Assembly: GCA_016648135.1 (NCBI GenBank)
Contig: JADDOH010024892.1
Location: 1 to 64,000 of the forward strand
Direction: 5' to 3'
DNA length: 64,000 nucleotides
From: Agrypnia vestita
Lineage: Eukaryota; Arthropoda; Insecta; Trichoptera; Phryganeidae
Part shown: positions 40,985 to 54,253 of the stretch, piece after piece
Layout of the letters: each line of letters starts with the position of its first letter
How positions within the stretch are numbered: position 1 is the stretch's first letter
Notes under the pieces: model-generated
Seen by the model: only the letters and a program-made list of their open reading frames with translations
What the model was told of the DNA's origin: nothing
Databases searched by the model: none
Program-made: the position numbers and the translations under genes

Positions 40985-43900
40985 CAGTTACACTTCTACA
41001 GTTGAGGAGTGCGGACGTGCCTAGTGTGAAGTAATACCGCCAAGTGTCAAGTGCAAGTTTAGACAACAATAACTCGCGCGTACGCCCGGACGGGCGACGC
41101 CAAATAATAATAACAATATGGACGTTAATATATTTATCAATAACATTAAAAGTGATATAAACAAAATAACTACTGTTAAAGATTCAAAAATAAAATCAAT
41201 TATTGAACAAAACTTAAAAAATTTAGAAGAACAAATAAACTTAGAAAGAAATGAATCGCAAAAACAGATAATGGAACTCCAAAAAAAAATTATATCAATC
41301 AATGAAGATTACATCAAAAAACTAGAGGACTTTATCACCGGCAAAAAAAAATCATTCACCGAAATAACTGCATCCAACATAATTAAACCCGTTGAGTCCC
41401 AGCCGAAATATGGAATTATGTTAACTGCAGATAAATTAAAAAACGAAGAAATAAAACAAAAAGTACGTAAGAACATAAATTTAACACAATTAAAAATGGG
41501 AATCATCGTACTTAAAAAAATCGGAGAGAACAAAGTAATAATTAATTGTGAAAAAAAAGAAGACTCAATTAAATTAACAAAAGAAATTAATAAAAAATTC
41601 GGGAAAGACATAATTGCCGAAGAAATTAAGAAAAAACAAACTTCTAATAATAAAGAGATTAGAAAGAGATCTAACAGAAGAAATAATTGTAAATGCAATA
41701 AAAATGCAAAATGAAGAACTTGATAAAGAAATAGACGACGAAAATAAAATAAAACTAATTAAGGAACTAAAAATATTGATAAAAGCGGTAAAAAACGAGA
41801 CACCACGAATTATATAATACAAACAACGGGAAAAATAAGGAAACTTCTTCTCGAAAGAGGAAAATTGAATATAAAATTTCAAAGAGTACACATAGAAGAC
41901 TGCAACCCTATCACTCAATGCTTCCACTGCCAGAAATTTAGCCATACGGCATTAAGATGCTTAAACAGGACCCAACCAGCGACGTGCCGCCATTGCGCAG
42001 GAGACCACATGGAAACAAGCTGTCCAAATTCAAAGGAGAAACCTACCTGCAACAACTGTCAAACGCAAAATTAACGATTTAACATGAAATATTTAACCGA
42101 CCACAAAACTGACAACCCACATTGCGAATACAGGAAAAAAATGTTAGAGCTAGCAAAGGACAAAATTGAATACGAGTGAGTGACAAAACTTAGAAACATT
42201 TTTGTTATTAATTCTAATGCTTCACTATTTACATTATTTATTAAAGACAATATTAACAAAAGAAAGGAACGACGAGTTGGTGTTCCAATCTTTAGAACAT
42301 GTATATGCATACCATTCTTTCGCTATAAATTTTAAAAAAAGCTATAAATTAAATTAAATTAATTTTCAAATTTCAATAATGAATGATTTCATTTTAAATT
42401 CCATAAATAAAAAAATCAAAATAGACGAAAGAATTTTTCAGACGACAACCGATACAAACCATATAATAGAATCAAATCCCGACAGTAGCCTAGTAATTAT
42501 TCAAATGAACATTAGAAGTTTGCAAAAAAACTTCGATGAATTTCTTACAGTTGTTGCTAATTCTTTAAATAGGCTGGACGTTATAGTGTTAACAGAAACG
42601 CACTCGTCGCGCGACGTTAACTTTAGCTTCCAAAATATACATACTATGCAACCGATAAATTTATAAATAAAAATAGTGGAATAGGGATTTTTGTTTCAAA
42701 TATAACACAGTAATAAACTTCGAAGAAATTAAAGTCAAAGATGTTAATATCCTACACTTAAAAATAAAATACAAAGGTAATTTATTTAACATCTTAGCGC
42801 ATCTATCATTAATAACTACCTTTATAGAAGAGTTAAGAAATATATTATCAAAATTAAAACACGAAAATGCCATTATTTTAGGAGATATAAATCTAAATAT
42901 AGCTGACGACTACTCATGTGATAATAAAGATAATTATTTAAATATGCTAGCAGAATTAAACTTCATGTCATGTATAAACGGATATACAAGAATAAAAAAT
43001 CAACGACCATCTTGCATTGACCATATACATTGTAACATTCCAGACATAAACAAAATTGTTTCTGGTATCATTCACACTGAAATTACAGATCATTACGCTA
43101 CTATATTCAAATACAAATACAATTTAATTACAAACCTTCAAGCAACGATTACAGCTCCTCAAACGCAAAACATACAACTAATAAAATTAAATGATAATCT
43201 TATAAACAATTTAAACTCTGAGAAATGGACTCATCTATACAGTAGTAATGATGTCAATGAATGTTGTAACATATTTGAGGACACACTATCTAAATATATC
43301 GACGCTGCAAAATACTCTTTACCCAAATACAAGTCCTCGAAATACAAACCAATAAAACCCTGGATTACTCACGGTCTAATAGTATCAATAAGATACAAAG
43401 AAACTCTAATAAAAAAATATAAAAAGCAACCAAATAACGAGCAACTTAATACATATATAAAAGCTTACAAAAAAAAACTTTCATTTCTAATAAAAACTAC
43501 CAAAGAAAATTATTATAAAAAAAAGTTAGAGTGCAAAAAACTATAGTAAGAGAGTATGGAAAATAATCAATGAGATAATTGATAAAAAACAATCAAAAAA
43601 AGAAAATATAAGTATCCTCTCACACGAAAACACTAAGATAAACTGCTCTGAAAATCCCCGTGAAGCGGCAGATATTTTTAATAATTTCTTTGCCAACGTC
43701 GGTAAAAATTTGGCAAAAAAAATTATAAATCAACAGATCACTGACACATCAATTCCAAAAACAACATATACAGAGAATAAATTGGAAAAATTCTTACCTA
43801 CCACGATTGAAGAAATTGAACAAATTATTACATCTTTAAAAAGTGGATCAGCACCAGGCTATGACGGATACACGGGTAATATCTTAAAATTTATCAAAAA

Positions 43901-44244
43901 ACAAATATCTAAACCTCTAATGCATATAATAAACCTAAGTATAGAAACTGGAATTTTTCCGTCAAACTATAAACGAACCATTATCTCTCCTATATTTAAA
44001 TCGGGCAATCCGGAGGAAACTACTAACTACAGACCAATATCTCTTATATCAAATTTTGGAAAAATTATAGAAAAAATCGTTAAAAAAAGAATATTTCACT
44101 TTCTCAAAATAAACAAAATAATCCATAATAACCAATTTGGTTTCATGGAAAACAAAAATACGCAAGACGCAATAGCTCAATTAACAAATACTGTCCAAGA
44201 ATTGCTAGACAAATCTTTTAAATGTATTGGTATTTTCGTGGACC
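40985..44244 (+). mobile_element. Non-LTR retrotransposon (Jockey/I-type), 3'-truncated
   Basis: Starts with a GC-richer 5' leader (GCGCGTACGCCCGGACGGGC), then a gag ORF and a pol ORF. The sequence stops inside the reverse transcriptase at 44244, where another element begins. It is younger than the LINE at 8 kb, with few breaks, and lies antisense to Vps13B just upstream of the first confirmed exon. Confidence 0.9.
41118..42074 (+). pseudogene. LINE gag (ORF1) with CCHC knuckles, frameshifted
   Basis: Begins MDVNIFINNIKSDINKITTV with a coiled-coil-like Lys/Glu-rich N part (about residues 1-100), then a region ending in ERDLTEEIIVNAIKMQNEEL that needs a frame change near 41.66 kb and another near 41.82 kb. 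The C part has CFHCQKFSHTALRC, CRHCAGDHMETSC and a truncated CNNCQ, the three zinc knuckles of Jockey/I/R1-type gag proteins, which bind template RNA. Two frameshifts and an early stop after the third knuckle make it inactive. Confidence 0.88.
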
Positions 44245-44249
44245 TGTGA
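42379..44249 (+). pseudogene. LINE pol (ORF2): APE endonuclease and partial RT
   Basis: The endonuclease part shows QMNIRSLQKNFDEF, DVIVLTETH, ILGDINLNI, SCIDHIH and TDHYATIF in the order of the APE-type endonuclease, but needs frame changes near 42.66 and 42.7-42.9 kb. After a 43547-43709 gap with another break comes the reverse transcriptase: KSGSAPGYDGYTGNILKFIK, IFPSNYKRTIISPIFKSGNP, NYRPISLISNFGKIIEKIVK, QFGFMENKNTQDAIAQL. It ends at GIFVDL, just before the catalytic aspartate motif region can be completed. The palm, thumb and 3' UTR are absent. Confidence 0.9.
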
Positions 44250-47200
44250 TGAATTTAACCTGCCAACCTATTACAAGAAATAAGAAATAAAATAATAATT
44301 ATATCGAATATCTCCAAAAGAACTATTTAAGATTAATTTATTACTTGTGTTGTGAGAGTCACGACTGCGCCACTGACGACAGGACGTCGATTCAAAAAAA
44401 TAATAATATTATTCGTATTGGAGAAAAGTTTCACTACACCCATGTAGACGCGTAAATAGGTGTTGGCTCGTGATAGGCCGGATTTTAAAAATATGATAGA
44501 AATTAACCAATGAGATCTTTGGTGGAGGGGGAAGCTTCGAGAAGGAATTTCCGATGGAAAAAGTTTATAAGTAGGTGTTGGAGCGTTAACTCGAGAGTTT
44601 TTTGGAGGGTTTTGAACCGAGAGGCCACGCTGGTTTCGTTTGTTTCGCGCGTTTTTACGTTATCAGAGATATAGTTTCCAAAGCAATTTGTTTCGGTATT
44701 TGACAATCAGTTACGAAAGCATCCAAATTCATCGCTGTTATAGCGTCAAAATGTCAGTATTAAAATATAGGATTATTACAAATGCCTGCGTTTTGACGCA
44801 TTTTCGAAAGACAAACAAAATTTTATCTGTTATGACGCCATCATACAAGCGTCAATATAGAGCGAAATAATTAACGTCTGGTTTATAGTCGAAATTTAGG
44901 GATGCGTTACTTTGTCTTGTGCTTCGATTGTTTTAAAATCATTTTTGAATTTAAATCGGGATCTCATTATTGGAATAAAAACAGTTAGGATTCTTTTAAA
45001 TGTATTTATAACCATCGAGAGAATGAAGAAGAGATATGTGCCAAATGGGAAGCTGGAGGAACAAGATTCACACTTATGCAGAGTCTGGAGGAAGGGCCTT
45101 CTGAGCTACGGATTCAAGCCACTACAAGATTTCAGGATGAGTACCTTTTTAGTCTATATAATAGTATTGTTAAACTGTTTCTAAATGTTCTAAAATTTTT
45201 CTAAAGCAAATTTATCTACAGTTAATATCGAAGTAGGCAGTATATTCTTAGGAAAGATACATATTTAATTTCATTAAGCATAATTCAAATCATTTGATAG
45301 AGGATTTAAAATGTAGTCGAATTTGGTTGTTTTGAGATTGCGTCGTTCGACCCCTGGGAGACGTTCAATCATGAGGACAAAAATCCATAATTACGTGCAT
45401 ATTCCCTATATATAAAGAACTAGTTCTAACTAGGGAATTTCAAGAAGTACAGATGGGTCATTCCTCAATGGGGCGAAATTACTCCTGTACTTGATTGAAG
45501 GAAGAAACTTCTGGGTGAGAGCGCTGTAGTTGCGAAATAGTTAATTCCGACTTGTATGAATATGAGAAGAGACAGTGTTTGACTGAAAGCGGTAACCAAT
45601 TCATTTTTAGATTCATTATAAATAATGCAGTTAGGATTGAAATAACAAGACTCGTCTTGCGATGGCATCGTTCAGTTTTGGTGGTAGCAAGCATGGAGTA
45701 TAAAGACCATGATATACGTCCGACAATGGGTTTATAAGTAAGGCTTTATATACCTAAAAAGGAGACTGCCCGAAATAACTCATTAGGTATGACGTTTGGT
45801 CCGAAGTCTGTGTTGTTGACCCCCGGAATTAGTTCGGCGTGATTTCTGATGGATCAGTTATACTAGAACAACCAAGAGTTATCCAATATAATTTAGATTC
45901 ATTATAAATAATGCAGTTAGGATTGAAATAACAAGACTCGTCTTGCTATGGCATCGTTCAGTTTTGGTGGTAGCAAGCATGGAGTATAAATACCATGATA
46001 TACGTCCGACAATGGGTTTATAAGTAAGGCTTTATATACCTAAAAAGGAGACTGCCCGAAATAACTCATTAGGTATGACGTTTGGTCCGAAGTCTGTGTT
46101 GTTGACCCCCGGAATTAGTTCGGCGTGATTTCTGATGGATCAGTTATACTAGAACAACCAAGAGTTATCCAATATATTTTAGATTCATTATAAATAATGC
46201 AGTTAGGATTGAAATAATATGACTATGGAGTGGAAAAAGACAAGAACCAATCTATTTTAATCCCATTATACGTAATTCAAATCATTTGAACGCAAGAGAG
46301 GGAGCGAATGAAGTGGGTTGATTGTTTTGGGTTTGCCCCGCTTTTTTGCCAAGGAGACGTTCAATCATGAGGACAAAAATCCATAATTACGTGCATATTC
46401 CCTATATATAAAGAACTAGTTCTAACTAGGGAATTTCAAGAAGTACAGATGGGTCATTCCTCAATGGGGCGAAATTACACCTGTACTTGATTGAAGGAAG
46501 AAACTTCTGGGTGAGAGCGCTGTGATTTCGAAATATTTGATTCTGACTTATATGAACGGGAGGGAGAGAAAGTGAATCGGGTTATTAATTATGCGCAACC
46601 GATTCAGGATACACCCCTGAATATTGCGATTTCGTTCGGACGTTAAAAAATGTTTCAACGATATTTGAAATAAAGTATTCCCGTTATCTACACGAATTAT
46701 TTTGCTCAGATAACTCGTTTAATTATTGTATAAATATAGTCACATGGTCATAGGAAGTTGGTGAGGTAGATTTATTCACTACGCTTTGGATATCTATGAA
46801 TGTATTGACACATGGTTAATATATTCTGTTCACGTAGAATGTTCCATTGGTTAAACATACTTGTCTTCATTCTACGAGGAGGAATTCACATTTTCATTTA
46901 CCAAGAAATTATCTTTATACTCCACAGAGGATAAATTGCAATAATCAGCTTTAAACTAATAACCAACATTCTTCTAGACGCAAGGACCCCTAAAAAGAAT
47001 TAGATGCCACTATTAATATCTTCCAACTTAATCTTTAGACGCAAGTGATCCCTAAAGTTTTGGTATACCTTGGATTTACATTTTCCTCGGAATGCTGACG
47101 ATTTGTCGGGGCAATGGAACATACTACGTGGCTATATCAAGATTTAGCTTCGGGTTGTTTATCAAGGTAAAGGAAACGCCAGAGAAAATGTATAGAAGGA

Positions 47201-47332
47201 AGTTTTTCATGGCATTTTAGGGGCGGGACGATGGGGCCCCTTTAGAAAAAAAAAAAAAAATTTAGTTGGTAGCTTCGGTTCGGTGAGTCAAGGCTCAACC
47301 ACCTTATACACGGTTAGGTCAGGTTTTTCACA
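44245..47332 (+). repeat. Left long terminal repeat (3.09 kb)
   Basis: Nearly identical to the right repeat but lacks about 980 bp near its end (joined at 47245) and carries an extra 285-bp tandem copy (about 45605-46190). Within it, a ~190-bp module with CCCTATATATAAAGAACTAG occurs twice (about 45358 and 46352). Confidence 0.85.
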
Positions 47333-50306
47333 GTTGCGCCGGGACCAGGAGAGAAAACGTTGTAAAAGTTGGAAAATGGATATTAAATGGAAAACTTATT
47401 AGTGTTTCGCTCCCGTAATTGGGCCTCTTGGCCTGTGGAAACGAAAAAGAAATAAAATAATAAAAAAAAAAAAAAAATTATAATTTAAATTCGAAAAAAT
47501 ATTTGATATTCCTTCGTGTCCTGTATCTAGCCATGGAACAGCATTACGCGACATTCCACGGTCGAGTTTCAAAATGGCGGACTCGGCCGAAGACACATTG
47601 TGTGAAATTCAAGTTCTAAACTCGGTTCTGATCACTTCTAGTTTGTTCTAAAAAGAATATGGTTTCTGAAATATAAACGGGCATATTTTATCGAGGAAAG
47701 AATTTTGTGTGATGTTGGGCGATATATTGATTGAAACACAAATGTTTCTTTGGAATCTTTCTATGTTTATCGCGGATTCGATTGTGTCGAGTTATTTTGA
47801 CATTTTTTTTCGCATTATGTAAGAATAATAAATTCATTAATGGTTGGAATATGTTTGTACCATCTGGAAAATGTGCCGTAGGCATAATTTCAAAAAAAAA
47901 GTTTAAAATTGAAGGAAAAAAACAGTGAATGACGCGGTATACTTGAATATTAAATATAGTACGTCGACATAAATAAATAGTTCACGTTAGTTAAAATTGA
48001 AATCCAATAAAATTTATTTATTTGCATTTTTCATGTATGATCATACTAGATATCTTAATTATTAGATATTGATTAAGAGACCTTTCGCTTTCTGACGGAT
48101 AGAATAAATAAATTAGTTAGCTTTAAAGGAAACTCTTGGATTGAGAGAGAAATTGTTCTAGAAGCGCGGGTAGTTGTCCAAGTATTCTAGCACTGTTGCG
48201 AGGCCGTGTGTTTCAAAATGGCCGACAACCGATATTCGAATATTACAAATAATTTAAATAATTGTTCATTATAGATTTCAACATTATACTCGGTTATAAT
48301 GTTGAGAAAAAAAGCTTGTTCGAACAGAATACTGAAATACAGATATTGAGATAACTGTCAGCTTATTTATATGAGAGACTTTGGGGTATTTTCTATAATT
48401 TAACTTTGAGCTGTTTGTAGATTTAAATATTTTTCTGAAAAAAAATCCATAAAGGATATTTAGATTACCGTGTGTTTTGCAGTTATAAATGGACCAGATT
48501 CCTTGATATTCATGCACCATTTCACATTTTAAACGAAATATAAATTTTATAAACCTTAAAGACCAATATTAACCATTATGCTAGTATAAAGAAAAAACAC
48601 AGAGGAATAGAAAGTACCGAAAATACCATTTCAAGAAGCATTTTTATATAAAGTATGTCCATACAAAAAAAATAGAATTTTTAAGATAGTTAAATAAAAT
48701 AATTTCCAAGTCAAGCCTAGATTGAATTGTTTCCTGATTTTGCTATAGTTAACTTTTAAATTCATATTATCTTTAGGTTGAATCGTTTCCTGTTAAAATT
48801 ATTAACTCATAATTAGATTTTCCTATCTTAAAAAAAAAATCTACATTGATCAGAAAGAAAATATTATATTAATTAACTCTAAATACACGAGTAAATATTA
48901 AATATAGATAGTTTATTATGAACATTTCCTGTAATTTCAAAGTTTAATATAGAAATTGCGCGAACTTAAGTACAGTTATTTATCAAAATATGTAAATTTT
49001 TTACGTAAAATAAAAACACCACCTATAGACGGGGTCAAGAATTAAAAATGCGTCTTAGCTATAAATATTGAAATATGTGAAAAGGGTTTGAAAGGTAACC
49101 GATAGAGGGTATTTAAAATAAATAATAATGAAATAAATTAAGTTCATCATTGTATGTTCACATGAGATATATTATTTTAAGATTCTTCGAATAGATTACA
49201 TAATCAAATATTAACGGGAAGTCGGTGACATAACAACATTGGTATAGTTAAGTTTACAAATAGGGCGTGACGGAACATTTCATAATTACAAAAATCATAA
49301 TAAAATCATAGATTTCTATAAAAAAAAAAATATGAATAATTGAAATACAATTTTTTTTATTTATTAAACATCAACGCGCTGTTTTCCCGTGAGAACAGGC
49401 AGAGAGTAAGTAAAGCCCTAGCTTCCGTTTTAATATCTGTTTGTGCGGTTCATTTACGCACTCGTGGAATGAAACATTGTATAGCGGAACCATCTTCCAG
49501 TATCTGGTCGATCCGGTCGTGTCACATCTTTTGCGGGCGCCTTCGTCTAAAGTCACCACAGTGCATAAGATGCGCAAGTAGTCTTGTTATTCATTAATTC
49601 GCTCCAAATACTGTAACGTCTGGATGTTTCGGTTCATTTTATTATCACGAGCCAAAAGACCGGTCTTAAATTAAAAAAAAAAAAAAAAAAATTCATTCCT
49701 TGAATCTAATTTAAAAGGAGTTACCGCACATACGTTAAAACATTGCCCTATAAGCGAAAAAAAAATTAAGTTTTCATACTTATTATAGGTTGAGTATATA
49801 AGGAAAAGTTTTGAAATTAACAACTATTGAGTTATAGACGGTGTACATAGTCAGAAGGAAGGGAGCTAGAACTATGTTAAGAAATCAAAGATATTTATAT
49901 AGTAATCCAATTTGATAGTTTACATTTAGAATGTATTTTATATCTTAAATACGGGAGGAAGATTCTGAAGTACATTCGTCACCTGATTGGAATTAGCAAA
50001 GAAAAAAAAAAACTACAAAAAAAATATATAAAATTAAAATGGAAACAAAAAAATATAAGGATCAATAAATACTAATATATAAGTGTATGTATGTATGTAT
50101 GTATGTATATATGAATATAGATAGGAGCTTTCCAAGATATAAGAATTATCTACAAATATCAGTACATAATAAAATTTAAAAAAAAAAGGAGAAATCAAAA
50201 AAAAAATAAAAAAAAAATAAAAAAAAATAAATAAAAAATTATAAAAAAAAAATGGTGTCGTATCCCTTGCTTGTGCAATCAAACAATACGACAGCCAGGA
50301 GGAAGC
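47333..50306 (+). other. Internal region of the LARD-like element
   Basis: AT-rich with several A/T homopolymers and no convincing open frame. 47402-47476 is a SINE-tail fragment (GTAATTGGGCCTCTTGGCCT) matching 56.8 kb. Two phrases with TTTCAAAATGGC occur at about 47566 and 48212. 49380-49570 is a GC-richer patch open on both strands without recognisable product. 50080-50106 is a GTAT microsatellite. Confidence 0.6.
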
Positions 50307-53300
50307 TGTGATGAATTTAACCTGCCAACCTATTACAAGAAATAAGAAATAAAATAATAATTATATCGAATATCTCCAAAAGAACTATTTAAGATTAATT
50401 TATTACTTGTGTTGTGAGAGTCACGACTGCGCCACTGACGACAGGACGTCGATTCAAAAAAATAATAATATTATTCGTATTGGAGAAAAGTTTCACTACA
50501 CCCATGTAGACGCGTAAATAGGTGTTGGCTCGTGATAGGCCGGATTTTAAAAATATGATAGAAATTAACCAATGAGATCTTTGGTGGAGGGGGAAGCTTC
50601 GAGAAGGAATTTCCGATGGAAAAAGTTTATAAGTAGGTGTTGGAGCGTTAATTCGAGAGTTTTTTTGGAGGGTTTTGAACCGAGAGGCCACGCTGGTTTC
50701 GTTTGTTTCGCGCGTTTTTACGTTATCAGAGATATAGTTTCCAAAGCAATTTGTTTCGGTATTTGACAATCAGTTACGAAAGCATCCAAATTCATCGCTG
50801 TTATAGCGTCAAAATGTCAGTATTAAAATATAGGATTATTACAAATGCCTGCGTTTTGACGCATTTTCGAAAGACAAACAAAATTTTATCTGTTATGACG
50901 CCATCATACAAGCGTCAATATAGAGCGAAATAATTAACGTCTGGTTTATAGTCGAAATTTAGGGATGCGTTACTTTGTCTTGTGCTTCGATTGTTTTAAA
51001 ATCATTTTTGAATTTAAATCGGGATCTCATTATTGGAATAAAAACAGTTAGGATTCTTTTAAATGTATTTATAACCATCGAGAGAATGAAGAAGAGATAT
51101 GTGCCAAATGGGAAGCTGGAGGAACAAGATTCACACTTATGCAGAGTCTGGAGGAAGGGCCTTCTGAGCTACGGATTCAAGCCACTACAAGATTTCAGGA
51201 TGAGTACCTTTTTAGTCTATATAATAGTATTGTTAAACTGTTTCTAAATGTTCTAAAATTTTTCTAAAGCAAATTTATCTACAGTTAATATCGAAGTAGG
51301 CAGTATATTCTTAGGAAAGATACATATTTAATTTCATTAAGCATAATTCAAATCATTTGAAAGAGGATTTAAAATGTAGTCGAATTTGGTTGTTTTGAGA
51401 TTGCGTCGTTCGACCCCTGGGAGACGTTCAATCATGAGGACAAAAATCCATAATTACGTGCATATTCCCTATATATAAAGAACTAGTTCTAACTAGGGAA
51501 TTTCAAGAAGTACAGATGGGTCATTCCTCAATGGGGCGAAATTACACCTGTACTTGATTGAAGGAAGAAACTTCTGGGTGAGAGCGCTGTAGTTGCGAAA
51601 TAGTTAATTCCGACTTGTATGAATATGAGAAGAGACAGTGTTTGACTGAAAGCGGTAACCAATTCATTTTTAGATTCATTATAAATAATGCAGTTAGGAT
51701 TGAAATAACAAGACTCGTCTTGCGATGGCATCGTTCAGTTTTGGTGGTAGCAAGCATGGAGTATAAAGACCATGATATACGTCCGACAATGGGTTTATAA
51801 GTAAGGCTTTATATACCTAAAAAGGAGACTGCCCGAAATAACTCATTAGGTATGACGTTTGGTCCGAAGTCTGTGTTGTTGACCCCCGGAATTAGTTCGG
51901 CGTGATTTCTGATGGATCAGTTATACTAGAACAACCAAGAGTTATCCAATATATTTTAGATTCATTATAAATAATGCAGTTAGGATTGAAATAATATGAC
52001 TATGGAGTGGAAAAAGACAAGAACCAATCTATTTTAATCCCATTAGACGTAATTCAAATCATTTGAACGCAAGAGAGGGAGCGAATGAAGTGGGTTGATT
52101 GTTTTGGGTTTGCCCCGCTTTTTGCCAAGGAGACGTTCAATCATGAGGACAAAAATCCATAATTACGTGCATATTCCCTATATATAAAGAACTAGTTCTA
52201 ACTAGGGAATTTCAAGAAGTACAGATGGGTCATTCCTCAATGGGGCGAAATTACACCTGTACTTGATTGAAGGAAGAAACTTCTGGGTGAGAGCGCTGTG
52301 ATTTCGAAATATTTGATTCTGACTTATATGAACGGGAGGGAGAGAAAGTGAATCGGGTTATTAATTATGCGCAACCGATTCAGGATACACCCCTGAATAT
52401 TGCGATTTCGTTCGGACGTTAAAAAATGCTTCAACGATATTTGAAATAAAGTATTCCCGTTATCTACACGAATTATTTTGCTCAGATAACTCGTTTAATT
52501 ATTGTATAAATATAGTCACATGGTCATAGGAAGTTGGTGAGGTAGATTTATTCACTACGCTTTGGATATCTATGAATGTATTGACACATGGTTAATATAT
52601 TCTGTTCACGTGGAATGTTCCATTGGTTAAACATACTTGTCTTCATTCTACGAGGAGGAATTCACATTTTCATTTACCAAGAAATTATCTTTATACTCCA
52701 CAGAGGATAAATTGCAATAATCAGCTTTAAACTAATAACCAACATTCTTTTAGACGCAAGGACCCCTAAAAAGAATTAGATGCCACTATTAATATCTTCC
52801 AACTTAATCTTTAGACGCAAGTGATCCCTAAAGTTTTGGTATACCTTGGATTTACATTTTCCTCGGAATGCTGACGATTTGTCGAGGCAATGGAACATAC
52901 TACGTGGCTATATCAAGATTTAGCTTCGGGTTGTTTATCAAGGTAAAGGAAACGCCAGAGAAAATGTATAGAAGGAAGTTTTTCATGGCATTTTAGGGGC
53001 GGGACGATGGGGCCCCTTTAGCGCGGAAACCGAGGATATGTCATTACCCACGGACATCAATCCTCCTTTCCATAGATTCATTTTTAAAAACTTGTTAAAT
53101 AAATTCCTAACGAGAAAAGTGAAGTTCTGTTAGCGACAGACACCACATACTCGGAAGTAGACCTATTTTCAAATTATTAGACTCTCGGTTTGCAGATAAA
53201 TACAGTTTCTACCAAGATAACCAATCCAGAGGCGAATCACTGAAACAATCTGATTATGTGTTTTTCTCCAAACTATAAATTGTATATAGAAGCAGCCAAC

Positions 53301-54091
53301 AAAAGTAAGCAAATTTAAAAACAAAATGATATGTAAATGTGCCTTTTCTTTCAGATATTTTACGTTTCTGTTATGGTTAGTTATTCCAGTAAATGTAAAC
53401 TCTAAACAATAAATTTTATACGTATTGTAGTCAAGTCCGAATTAAAATTATAAGTATATTATTATCTTTGTATGTGTAAATATAGAATTTCCAACACGTT
53501 TTCTGAAATATTAGGGTTGCCACGTGCGTCACAATAGAGGGGGAGTTATAGACTAAAGACGATATCACGAGCCAATAACTTAGACGTTTCTATAGTAATT
53601 GAGTGAGAGTATAGTGATTTATTTATTTATAAATTAGGAAAAAAACGACATCATGAGCCATTTAATAGATAATCTAGTATAGAGAGATATCCTGGTAAAC
53701 TAGGATAAAAGCCATTAGGTAGTATTTGCATTTAGAATGAAACTTGCGGTAACTTAATAGGATTTTGATATTAATTAAACATCGATAAGAAACATTACGA
53801 CCGCATCGCGTTCTTACAAAATAATCCTTTCAGTTCATTCAAAACGGATAATTCTAACCTTTTATCTACGTAGAGATACTTATAGGTTATTATCTATTTT
53901 ATAATGTGTATTTCGGAACAGTACGATCGAGATCAGTAAGAGTATTTTAGGTTGCGTATCTGAATTAGAACTTATATTAGATGGTTTATTAATTTCGGTT
54001 AGATTTAAAAAAAAAAAATTTTAGTTGGTAGCTTCGGTTCGGTGAGCCAAGGCTCAACCACCTTATACACGGTTAGGTCAGGGTTTTCACA
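50307..54091 (+). repeat. Right long terminal repeat (3.79 kb)
   Basis: The fuller copy. It matches the left repeat to about 53020, has a private ~980 bp stretch (53020-54015), then matches again from TTAGTTGGTAGCTTCGGTTC to TTTTCACA. It also contains the TATATATAAAGAACTAG module twice (about 51421 and 52130). Scattered single-base differences from the left repeat are few, suggesting fairly recent insertion. Confidence 0.85.
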
Positions 54092-54095
54092 AGTT

Positions 54096-54172
54096 GTATG
54101 TCAGGACAGAAGAGTGTGGCGCTCTATCATCTCCGCCTACCCCCACGGGGAAACGGCGTGATAGTAAGTAAG
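54096..54172 (+). repeat. LINE tail fragment, same family as 12.5 kb
   Basis: GTATGTCAGGACAGAAGAGT and CTACCCCCACGGGGAAACGG match, in inverted orientation, the end of the LINE tail at 12474-12560. It abuts the right end of the LARD-like element. Confidence 0.75.
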
Positions 54173-54253
54173 TCAAAGCTCAAGAGATAAATTAAGAAAC
54201 TTTAATGTGACGTTAACAAATCATTATATAAAAGTATTTTTTTTATAAAATAC

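Larger units (their letters stand above)
44245..54091 (+). mobile_element. LARD-like element: long terminal direct repeats, no ORFs
   Basis: Two long direct repeats (44245-47332 and 50307-54091) begin TGTGATGAATTTAACC and end TTTTCACA, giving TGTGA/TCACA inverted ends as in LTRs. A purine tract, AGGAGGAAG (50297-50305), sits directly before the right repeat, as a polypurine tract should. After the left repeat, TTGCGCCGGGACCAGGA is a possible primer-binding site but lacks the exact TGG start. The 2,974 bp between them has no recognisable gag or pol. This fits a large retrotransposon derivative. No target duplication is visible (GGACC left, AGTTG right). Confidence 0.7.

Noticed and set aside
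50034..50282. Phe-rich membrane protein on the minus strand
   Set aside because: Encoded by A-homopolymers at the end of the LARD-like interior.
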